From Phoronis ovalis (taxonomy: Eukaryota > Phoronida > Phoronidae), in the NCBI GenBank assembly GCA_028565635.1, contig JAOXYB010029611.1, positions 1 to 14,980 on the forward strand: a DNA stretch of 14,980 nucleotides, written 5' to 3'. The position numbers were made by a program, and so were the translations under genes. Positions 1-9,600 of the stretch are shown here, piece by piece; the first letter of the stretch is position 1; each line of letters begins with the position of its first letter. Below the pieces are notes generated by a model. The model ran no database searches, was not told the DNA's origin, and saw nothing but the letters and a program-made list of their open reading frames with translations.

Positions 1-23
1 AAAAAAAAGGGTAGGGCCTGTAC

Positions 24-110
24 CTTATTTTGATTATTGCCATCCAAACGAAGAGCTTCAGCTACTCCTCTTAATGCTCCATGTATGTTGTTGTCAAGAT
101 TGAAAGCCAT
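24..110 (-). CDS. Probable first coding exon of an unidentified divergent gene (partial)
   Basis: On the minus strand an ATG at 110-108 opens 29 codons that run without a stop into a donor reading AAATAAG|gtacag, exon end at 24. The product begins MAFNLDNNIHGALRGV and ends in a polar NNQNK. The middle (about residues 9-23) looks like an amphipathic helix. I do not recognise the family, and the rest of the gene lies outside the window to the left. Support comes from the exact coincidence of open frame, start codon and donor, from protein-like composition, and from a plausible leader and promoter motif upstream near 260-271. It would form a head-to-head pair with the plus-strand ANKS6-like gene, about 1.5 kb between promoters. 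It could be a chance short frame, since 87 nt is little evidence. Confidence 0.5.
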
Positions 111-275
111 CTCAATAAAAAAAATTACCACAATTATAAAATATGTTTAAAATATTACGAAACATTATTTTAACAGAGCAGAATGACATTTTCTTCCTGT
201 CTATGAGGAACTTCACATTCTGTCCTCCATCATAAGAGAGGGTAACATTATTTTTGTCGCCATCTGGTGACAGGG
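111..275 (-). other. Putative 5' leader of the divergent gene, with a short upstream ORF
   Basis: Reading the minus strand toward the ATG at 110, this stretch contains an upstream ATG at 263-261 in the context CCAGATGGCGAC. It opens a 16-codon frame closed by TGA at 215-213. CAGATGGCGAC resembles the YY1 element that often sits just downstream of transcription starts, oriented with the gene, which would place the start near 270-280. The upstream ORF is seen directly. The transcript itself is inferred. Confidence 0.3.
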
Positions 276-842
276 GCGCCTGACCTGGTGAGGAAGGAAA
301 TCAAATCTTTCACTCCGCCAACGATATGTCGGGGTTCCGGGTGATATGTATGTACTCTCACTCCACAGGGAATACTTTTCTTTCTTGGACATTATATTTA
401 CCCCACGGTGTCTATTTTCAAAAAAAAACTCATTTACCTTGGCTTAGGGTGCATTCTTGAAATATAAGGGTAGCAATCAATTTGCTATTTGCTGTAAGCA
501 TTGGGTAGCTATCCAAATTTTTGAATAGCTTTACGGTAGCAATCCAAAAAAATACAGTAAGAAGTACATAATCCAAATCCAAAATTTTCAACGTGGCTGA
601 GAGTTCTGAGAATAAACAGTCAGTTGTACTATATGAAAAACACTTTTGGGATTTAATAATTTTGTTTTAATTAGTGCATTAATAAATTAAATAGTTTAAT
701 TGTTTTATTAGGAATTGCTCAGTTATGGTAAATTAACAAATTTTAGCTTTATAATTATTAAATTGATAAATATTCATAAGCATCAAAATCAGCAGTGTCA
801 AAATGTTATAACTATTTCACAAAAAAAAATCCTACAGAACAA
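276..842. other. Intergenic AT-rich stretch with small degenerate repeats
   Basis: No coding frame of note. Three related short motifs of the form GGTAGC(A/T)ATC(C)AA occur at about 468-480, 503-516 and 534-547, suggesting a decayed local duplication. The remainder is A/T-rich with homopolymer A runs, and I see no recognisable gene or element. Confidence 0.5.
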
Positions 843-1408
843 AGTTCTATAGCCGGAGGATTCTATAGAATTCTATAGAGAAAGCTCCATAGAGCTCTAT
901 AGAAAATCCTATAATAATGTATCCGACATATATACATCAAAGAAAAATATCCGAAATTCTCTATAGAATTCCATAAAAAGTGATCAACACTTTACGGATA
1001 GAATCCTCTATAGACTTCTATAGACCCTCTATAGAATCTTTATAGACTTCTATAGAAATTCTATAGAAAGTGTCCAATTCTCTATACATTCTATAGAATC
1101 TTCTATACAGATCTATAGAAAGTCCTAATTCTACAGAAATTGTTCCAATTTTCTATAGAAATCCTATAGAATTCTATAGAGCTCTCTATAGAATTCTATA
1201 GAGCTCTCTATATAATTCTATAGAGCTCTCTATAGAGCTTTCTATATAATTATATAGAGAATCCTATAGAGCTCTCTATAGAATTCTATAGAGCTCTCTA
1301 TAGAATTCTATAGAGCTTTCTATAGAATTCTATAGAGTTTTCTATAGAATTCTATAGAATTGTTTTCTATAGAATTGTTCTAGAGTTCTATAGACAATTC
1401 TATAGACA
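843..1408. repeat. Palindromic tandem array of TCTATAGA units
   Basis: The octamer TCTATAGA, itself a perfect palindrome, recurs dozens of times at 10-12 bp spacing. In the core (about 1161-1360) consecutive octamers are joined alternately by GAATTC-type and GAGCTC-type junctions, giving a larger period of about 22 bp. The core is nearly homogeneous. The flanks (843-1150 and 1361-1408) are degenerate, with inserts related to GAAAGTGTCCAATTC and GAAAGTCCTAATTC. A uniform centre with decayed edges is typical of arrays homogenised by unequal exchange or replication slippage. Because every unit is self-complementary, either strand could fold into long hairpins. It lies between the two divergent promoters. 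Confidence 0.9.
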
Positions 1409-1718
1409 TTTTTCGTAAGGCCGCTACGTACTACTCATGAATACCCGTCTATATCCGTTATCGAGTGTGTAACGGGGAGAATGACTCCTGACATTTTCCA
1501 GGAATCATCTGAAGTTAAATTTATTTGGATTCAACTTTTCAATTTACTTTTATCTACATATTGTTTTCATTTTAATTCGACAGGCCGACGGCACGTACCT
1601 ATAAACTCGATATAAATGACTAGATATGAATTTGACCGAACAGGAAACTTTCCAAAAAATATCTAATTATTCATGTGCGTTTGGTTTGAACATTGCTGAT
1701 ATCCCAAACACTGATACG
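1409..1718. other. Upstream flank, no gene seen
   Basis: Unique-looking moderately AT-rich sequence between the palindromic array and the promoter motifs. No open frame of useful length and no repeat was noticed. It presumably contributes upstream regulatory sequence, but nothing specific supports that. Confidence 0.4.
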
Positions 1719-1790
1719 CACGTGGATTTGTTTACATTCTGAACATTGCGTTATAGTGACGTCACGCAGTCGAGGAATTTCAAGATGGCG
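1719..1790 (+). promoter_or_regulatory. Candidate TATA-less promoter: E-box, palindromic CRE and YY1 element
   Basis: Three motifs cluster in 72 bp: CACGTG E-box at 1719-1724, GTGACGTCAC at 1756-1765 containing the full palindromic CREB/ATF site TGACGTCA, and CAAGATGGCG at 1781-1790, which matches the core of the YY1 element found just downstream of many TATA-less animal starts. Local CpG content is raised relative to the surroundings. The spacing puts the likely start near 1770-1785. A short upstream ORF (ATG at 1785, stop at 1803-1805) lies inside the YY1 element. I looked for an RFX X-box, common at ciliary genes, and saw no convincing copy. Confidence 0.6.
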
Positions 1791-1992
1791 TGTGATGGAG
1801 AGTGATTAGTTTTTGGCATGTATTTATGTAGTGGATAAATATTGTACAAGCTCCTAAACACATAACAAAAAGTTGGTACAGAACAACCATAAGTTTTGAA
1901 GGAATTGGAGAACATTTTAGCCCGATTGTAACGTTAATTAACGTTTTAAGGGCCTATCTCTACCAGGGCTAGTGATTCAATCACTGACCCTG
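1775..1992 (+). other. Probable non-coding first exon (5' UTR) of the ANKS6-like gene
   Basis: The segment begins at the inferred start beside the YY1 element and ends at CCCTG|gtaagt (donor at 1993), a match to the animal 5' splice consensus. It has several short frames with stops and no coding character. The donor could pair with the acceptor at 2877-2878 or 2888-2889 in front of the main ATG, or with a weaker acceptor upstream of 2653. The 5' end is an estimate. Confidence 0.45.
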
Positions 1993-2652
1993 GTAAGTGG
2001 TTGACAGTGGTATATTTGTGCTTCAGCCATTAGATAGTCTTACGATGTCTTAGTTTCTAGTAGCAGTATTAGTTATTGCCCAAAAATATATGTTGTCGTT
2101 GTTTGTCAGTAGTTTGAGCTACTTAGCTATGCGGGATATATGAGGTTGATGTTGTTATCGTGTCTTTTGTGACCTTGAATGAGGCTTGAATCTTGATCTG
2201 AAGTTTACCTTTGTTGAACTCTGTGGTTGAACCATTGATCCTGCATTGATTATGTCACCACTTTCTATTTTTCATTGAACTGACCTGCATGTTGTTCATA
2301 TCATTTTCACCCATAGCCATAGTCATAAACCTTGTTCTGGTTAGAGATCTGAATCGGGATGGATTAATACAACGCATGCTTTTAGCCCATGATGCTGGTA
2401 ATGATGAGCTACTACATACCGAAGGGTGAATTAGGTGTAATATGTGTAGAGATACTAACCAAGGGGTACATTTTTAATGGTCATATGCTAACATCAAGAC
2501 ATTGGGCCTTGCAAGTCTATGAAAATTTTGAATGTGAGACTGCTCAATAATTGTCTGTTATGGAATCAACAACTTAGATATTGGTGGGCTAAAGCAGCTA
2601 ATTTGTTTTCTTATCAAAACCTCTCCCAAAAACTTATATAAAGACATCAATA
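1993..2652 (+). other. Probable 5' intron, nothing else recognised
   Basis: About 660 bp of AT-rich sequence with no substantial open frame. A pyrimidine-rich tract at about 2605-2628 followed by AG at 2642-2643 is a weak acceptor candidate for the exon at 2653. TATATAAAG at 2635-2643 resembles a TATA box, but it sits too close to the ATG at 2653 to serve that start. Confidence 0.35.
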
Positions 2653-2686
2653 ATGGCGACTTCTGGAGACCAGCCCAGAAATGTTG
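2653..2686 (+). CDS. Possible alternative N-terminal coding exon of the ANKS6-like gene
   Basis: ATG at 2653, preceded by AATA, opens the frame MATSGDQPRNV and ends one base into a codon at a donor GTTG|gtatga (exon end 2686). Joined to the acceptor at 2877-2878 (exon from 2879), the phase-1 base completes an Ala codon. The frame then continues ADLQVFSK directly into the main Met at 2902, adding 19 residues. The join is in frame and stop-free, but one in three joins would be in frame by chance. The vertebrate N-terminus as I recall it does not resemble these residues. If unused, translation starts at 2902. Confidence 0.4.
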
Positions 2687-2878
2687 GTATGAAAAAAATT
2701 TATTAAATTAATTTCTGTATATAATTTTGTTATAATTATTTAGTATGTATACTCATAATTATGTCTTTTGTAGCACATTTTACAAGCTTTGCGACGAAAC
2801 TAAAAAAAACAATGATCTGTTCGTGATCACATAGAATACAAGTTTATATACAGATTACCAATGTCTAGTAACTTACAG

Positions 2879-3631
2879 CTGATCTACAGGTATTTTCCAA
2901 GATGAGTATTGATCAGATTAAGCAACTATTGGCTGCTTGCGAACACGGTGATGAGAACACCATACAGTGTTTGCTGGAACAAGGTGTTAGTGTAGATTCA
3001 GTACACCATGGGGAGACAACTCCATTACAAGTTGCTGCAGCAAATGGTCATGAACATATTGTTAGATTATTACTAATGAAAGGAGCTGCTTTGGACAAAC
3101 CTAACTCATATGGGTGGACGCCACTATTACATGCTGCTCGTCATGGTCATTGTAAAGTCGTAGTCCTTTTACTTCAAAATAAAGCAGATATAAATGCAAG
3201 GACAAAACTTGGTACTTCAGCTTTGACCTTAGCTGCATCTGGTGGTCACCTGCAAACAGTAAAGCTATTGCTAGAGTCAGGTGTTGAGTTTACAAACTCT
3301 GGTTATGGAACCGATTCTGATTCTTGTGCTGAACAGCTACTCATGACACCTTTAATGGCAGCTGCACAACACGGACATGATTCTGTGGTGCGGTGTTTAT
3401 TAGATCGAGGATTTAATTTAAATCATCAGACAGTGTACACAGGATTGAATGCCTTGATGTTAGCGGCATTAAATGGACACATGACTACGGCTCAGATTTT
3501 TGTAGACAGAGGTGGAGATGCTAATATCGTTAATGTTAACAAACAGACTGCTCTTGAGATTGCCATTCATCGTGGGAAGAGAGAGGTGATTGGCTATTTA
3601 GACAGGAAAACAACAAACAAACGTAGCAAAG
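2879..3631 (+). CDS. ANKS6: ANKS6-like coding exon 1: ankyrin repeats 1-7
   Basis: The main ATG is at 2902. Two acceptors precede it, at 2877-2878 (cttacag) and 2888-2889 (ctacag). The donor is GCAAAG|gtatgt at 3632, phase 1. Residues 1-243 carry about seven ankyrin repeats without interruption, with classic TPLxxAAxxGH and LLLxxGA signatures at about 39-61, 73-97, 106-128, 149-171 and 184-206. Repeat 1 (residues 5-30) is divergent, and repeat 7 (about 215-236) ends the block. An acidic, Gly/Ser-rich insertion (131-147) lengthens repeat 4, at the position where the human protein also has an insertion. The start at 2902 aligns with the vertebrate N-terminal repeat, so the chain looks complete from there. 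Confidence 0.95.
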
Positions 3632-6600
3632 GTATGTTATCGAAACCAATACTTATTGGCATAAGCACTGGAAAGATACTTAAATTTTACAATTAAAGCA
3701 ACCCTATCCATTTGCACACCTTAATCCTAAATGAAATGTATATATTATAAGTTCTTAAAGTATAAAATTTTGTCTAAATAAAAGAAAACAAAAACATACT
3801 CTGGTAATAAAAATATGCTGTTCCTTGACGAATTTCAAAACTTTTCCAGGAATTTTATAGGTATTATTGCATATTTTATTCAAATATTTATTTTAAAAGT
3901 TTCTTTTACTGACGAAGTTATTTCTTAATTTACTGTAATTTATTATCGTGCATTTGTAATAGTGAAAGAATGAACAAATTATTGGATTTTGTTGCTTCTG
4001 AAGGCTTTAAATAATAGAAAAACTAGAGCAGGTTGGTTTTTAAATATTAAGAATACTATTTTATACATCCCTTCATTGATTATCTATATATGTTTATGTA
4101 AATTAGTTTGTATCTAGAATTTTGTACGCTTTTCATGTTTTGTGACCTGCAAAGGAAGTACAAGTTGTTTTTAGCCAATCAATAGTTGGGAGGGATTCCA
4201 GACTCTACGTTTCCAAAAATTAATTGTTCTTCAAGTATCAGTGTTGAATACAGATAATTTATGTAATTTTATGTATTATTAAATAAACTGCTTTTCATGG
4301 CTTGTGTCTCATGGTATGTGGGATTATTTCAGCTTGACTTCTTTTTCGCTAAATAATTTAGTAAGGTACAAATCCACTTCAATATATAATTTGCAGTATG
4401 TATATATAGATCTACTGAACAGATATCACGATTATTTCCACTCTTGAATTTCTAAGATGTGACAAGTTTTGTAATGTACATAGCAGATCTTGCTTATTTC
4501 AGGATTCCAGATTTAAATGCAGAATGCTTTGATTCTGATGAGAATATCTTTCCCTTACTGTATACTAGGGAAATCTAAAAAATGATATGCTTCAGTTTTC
4601 TTTAAAAATGTTGTACAAAAGTACGCTGTATTTCATTGTCAGAGACAGGATTGTTTATTCTTTAACTCCAAAAATAATGCTAGTATAGTACTTATATAAT
4701 TTTGATGGAGCTGAATTTTAAGTCCATACATTCATTGATAAAAAGAATTAAGTATCAGATAATGTATTCAACAAATGTGAGTGTATGTTGTTTTTAAGTT
4801 TTGTCAGCGTATGCCTTTTATTTTGTAACTTATGAAAGTAGTGTCTTTGCAGCAAGGTTTAGAAAAACAATTTTATGCAGTTTAGTAGGAAAACTTGTAT
4901 TGTTTTTGTTGTACACAATTATGTAACAGGAGAAAGAAAAAGTGAATGTTCTAAACAAAAGTGTTAGCAATAAAAAATGACACGCCATTCAATTTTATAT
5001 TTGAAAAGACTCTTCCAAGACCTATCAACAAAAATCAAAGGTATCAGAATGAAGGAAGCCACCATCCAGTCACCAATTTACAGTATATTACATAATCAAT
5101 CTAGCACATGGGTCTTGAGTTAGTATGATTACTCAAAATTCAGTTTAAAAGAATGGAGTTGTAGAAAGTAGATTTGCATTGGATTGATTCCAACTTTTAT
5201 ATTTAATTATGATCTTTAGTTCAAGAAGTTTGTCTTAGTCAGTATAATATAGTTTATTGTGGTTTCTTGTTTTGCAAAAAGTAATACAAATTATGAGTGT
5301 TTTTTTATTTGATGTGGGGTAGGGTTGACAAGGTGTTTTCAGTTTACAAAAAATATTTAACTTGTGGTTAAATTTTAAGCTTTAAAAAATACCAAATAAA
5401 AGTTATAAATCATGACTGGCTAGATGGACTATTTATCAGTTATTTGGTTTTGACATTGTTTTGAACCATAAAATTTCTTCTTATCTACATCCTATAAACT
5501 TAAAAGTTTTTACTCCAACAATTTCAAAATGTATTGGAAAAATTTGAAATCCCGCTAAAATTTGGAAATCACTGTAAAATCTGAACTACGTTTTTGATAA
5601 AGGATGAAGCAAATTATTGAGTGATGCTTGTATTATTTTTTCAGGTTCTGAAGGTTCAAAGCCAAATATAATTGATGCAACCAAGAATGGTAAGTTTTAG
5701 AAATGGACAATCCTCGTCTAGATGAATGACAGAGCTGAAATCTGGGTATAAGGCCACCGACCACTTGCAGAGCTGAAACATGCTTGCTCTGTCATATGAT
5801 TACACTTCTGTGACAAGTCATAATTTCAGCATACATTATAAAAACTCGTTATCTGGATAACAATTGTGCAGCTTAAGTTCTCTTATTAGTAAATTGAAAT
5901 CAATATAACAATATTATGTTAATGGTTTCATACATTTCAGGCAACATACAGCAAATGAAAGAAATTCTAGATGATGATATCACTCAACGAGATGCCACCT
6001 CACCACAAGATGGCGCAACACCACTGATGTTTGCAGCCATGATGGGACGTCTTGATATGGCACAAGCACTTGTTGAAAGAGATTGTGATATAAACAAACA
6101 AGATTTGATAAGTGGATGGACTGCTTTAATGCAAGCTACGTACCATGGGTATGTCTTAAATGACTGCATATCATTTAAAGGTGTTTTGCTTATAAATGTA
6201 GTTTTGTGTGCCCAGTATGTTTAGCCACTCCTCCAAATGTATTTGATAATTGTTTGTTTTAGATGTGCAAGTTGTACTAATTAATAATAAAATAAACTCA
6301 TGACTGTTTAGTGTGACAAGTCAACTTGTGAGAATAAAAAGACACATCATGTATTATTACCATTATTTACTGCATTTTCCTATAGAAAGAAGACTGTGGC
6401 CAAGTATTTGATAACTGCTGGAGCAGATGTTTCTATCACTGCTAAGAATGGTTGTACTGCTTTTGTTATGGCTTCATTGATTGGTGAGTGAAGACTGTGC
6501 AAAGTTCCCATCAATATTCATTCAGTTCCAGTGAAGTTGAAATAATTAAGATTTAGTTAACTTTGGCATTTTCACAAAAGCTTTACCAGAGGCTGCCGGC

Positions 6601-9600
6601 AAACAATGAACATGTCATTAAAATAGCCTGTCATGGTGTATGGCTGATGAATTTTGTATTTTCTAGCAATTGCAAGTAATTATTTTGACGTTTTTGGCTT
6701 TCTTATTTGATAGATGATGTTGACACTGAATTATTACAACTGCTTGCTGCCAGGACAATGCCAATAAATGCTGCTGAGAAAAAAGAAAAGAAAGCTTGGC
6801 AACCTAAGCAGAATGTCAATGGCTCTGCTCTAGTTATAGAAAATGGGTAAGACTTCAGTCTGTTGGCTATCTTGGTGTAGATATATAGAATATCTTTGAT
6901 TCAAAAACTGCAATTGAGCTGTGATTGTTTTTAACATTTCTGGCGATATTGAAAGTTGCTGGATACATTAATTTATCTGTTATATCCATGTTGAAGTCTG
7001 CATTTTGTTCTAAGTGGATTTCAATTTAATATTAGGACACCGAGGTGTGAGTTTTGCTCCTGGGTCTGGGAATTCAGTTGATATGGTCCGACTGCTGAAT
7101 ATAATAACACTTTGATGATGTTCTTCAATATGTGGTTGGGCATTTTGGAATATGTGTATAATATACAGATATGTAACAGAAGCTGAATTATTCAATGTTG
7201 TGCAAAGCGATAAAGACCTGCTACAGGTATTTTTTGTAACAAGTAAAAAGAAATTTTGTTCTTTGCAGGGTGGAAGAAGAACCGAAGCCAGGTTTAAAAG
7301 TAAGTGCATATTATATAGTATTCTGTAAACATTATTTTTGTGCCCTGAAAGATTAGTTTAGAGTCTGTATGGTATTCTGTTTTTGGAGATGGAATTTCCA
7401 GTTTTATGATTTTTTTATGAGATACATAAACTTTTTGCAAATTTAAATATAGATATATTATATACAATTACAGGGCTGGTGGAGTCGTTTGTCAAATAGA
7501 TTTCGTAATCTGAAAATGCGGACATTTTCAAATCGTTTAGCACCACTACCAAATATTGAAAATGAACCAGTGTCACCAGGGGCTACACTAAAACCCTTCT
7601 CTTCGGTTTCTCAGGTATGTTCCAGAAATCTGACATGACTAGTTTTAAAATAGTCTATAAAATCCTGTATACATTGAAATTGAAGCTTTGCCCCGTGTAA
7701 TATTATCATGATGTGTTTCAAAATTTTAGAATTTCATTATAAGTTAAACATTGGTAACATAGTGCAATAATATTTAACAGTTATTAAGATGGTAAAATGT
7801 GTGCTAATAAAAAGAATAAGTATCTAGGATATGCATGCTTGAAGCGCAAATTAAAAAGGATACAATGTTTGTTATGGAGTGATATATTCTAGAAGCTGTG
7901 AAGGAAAAATAAGATACACTAGTCCCTGTTCTCCACATAATACACTGTACTAGTTCGTTTATAGGAAGTAATTCTTTTAAGACTTGACTCAAAGACTATA
8001 TATCAAATGTGTAGGATTGTGATTTGTGAACTAATGTGAAGTTAAAATGCACTGAAGAGGTATGTGGTTTTTTTGGAAGTCACTGTTTCGATGTTGTTTT
8101 CAATAACTGCATACAATATGTAATTATTATGTTTTTTTATTGTAGGCATCCCTAGAAGTTTCCTCACTTTCAAATACTGATCTCTCCTTAAAGTCTATGG
8201 ATCCTAATGCAACACTTGCTTCCATTACCAGTTATGAATCTGTGCTACAAGAAACAAAGAAAAGTGCATCTCATTTTACTCTGGTAAGATCACGACCCTT
8301 TTATGTGTAATTAACCAAATAATTTGTGTGACTGCTACTGCAAGATTTAGAATTTCTATACTTTAGCACTGTTTACACAATACCTCACTGAAATTTGTTA
8401 CAAATGAATTTTTATTTATACCTCATTAAATTTAACTGTAAACACCATGCAGACAATTTAACATGCAGGAATTTGTTACAGAATGATAATCATTTCTATT
8501 GCAGACCAGAGCGATATTTACTGTAGTGTTTTTGTTCCAGCCATTGATATTGATATCAGAGACAATAACCCCACATATAAGAAACTCAATTCAGGTGAAA
8601 ACATAGCTAGATATCTCCGACAGATTGAAAACCTTGATTGTGTATTTAGTGCCAGCTCAGGAATCAAGTTTCCAATTTTCCATATCTAAGTTTCATTATA
8701 ATTAGTGAGACATAATTCTAACATCTGTGTTACCTACTGTACAATACATTTTTTTCCCAGGATACACATTTTACAAGTGATGGTACCCTTAAAGCTGTAA
8801 TACCACCTTTCCTACCTCCTCCATCTTTCCACCAGTTAGAGAGTTCAGACCGATCAAGATCGTCACCATTTGATACTTATGATAAGAGAAGTATTTTTGG
8901 AGAAAAACCTTTAGTGAGTACTATTCATTTGGCAGAATCTAAAGTCTGTTTTTTTGTAAAATTTGAGATAGAATTTCATTTAGGAGGAACCAGCAAAATC
9001 AATACACTCTTAAGTGGAATTTGCACATCTACTTATGTTCTAGAAATTCGCCCCTTTTTGAAAGCAAATGGTATTAAACTTGAAAGATGAAAACTTCACC
9101 TTCAACAATTTTGGATATACATACTTATTATGTTTGTTTGATATGCTTTGAAAATTCTTGGTAACTGCTTATGTTTGTGATGTTCCAATCTCATGATTTT
9201 AGATGTCTGCTACAAGCCTAATTTGATAATTTGAAACTCGTGATAAAAAGAGCAAAAAGTTATCTATTTCGGTCTTCTAGAATTGGGGGTTATTTAACAA
9301 ACCAAACTATCATGTTAATTTATACCCATCACTGCAATCATGCTTTTTCAGTTTACTCCTGTAAAACACCCGATGGTGCCACCAAGACGAGTAAACTCTG
9401 GTGAAAGAAGTCCAACAAGTCCATCGAATTCTGCGAGATTCTCATACAGCAACCCTAGTCCAGGATCATCAGGAGGAGCTAGCAGTATCACTGCGTTATT
9501 ACGACCACATGTTAACCATGGAGGAAGTAGACCTTCGAGTACTACTAGCAGTACACTGACACCTGGTGATAGCCTCAGTAAATCTGGTAGGGCTGTTCCT

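Noticed and set aside
2635-2643. TATATAAAG as a TATA box for the ATG at 2653
   Set aside because: A start 25-30 bp downstream would fall after that ATG. The motif is expected often in AT-rich DNA.
5984-6169. Minus-strand 61-codon frame
   Set aside because: It lies antisense to well-supported ANKS6-like coding exon 3 and shows no independent signal.
5809-6323. TGTGACAAGTCA present at both 5809-5820 and 6312-6323
   Set aside because: Only 12 bp match with no flanking similarity, so chance is sufficient.
7010-7309. Minus-strand 99-codon frame
   Set aside because: It crosses an intron and the 31-nt microexon on the opposite strand. Composition is unremarkable and I see no family resemblance.
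7804-7992. Minus-strand 62-codon frame in intron 7
   Set aside because: Short, with no motif, splice context or neighbour to support a gene.
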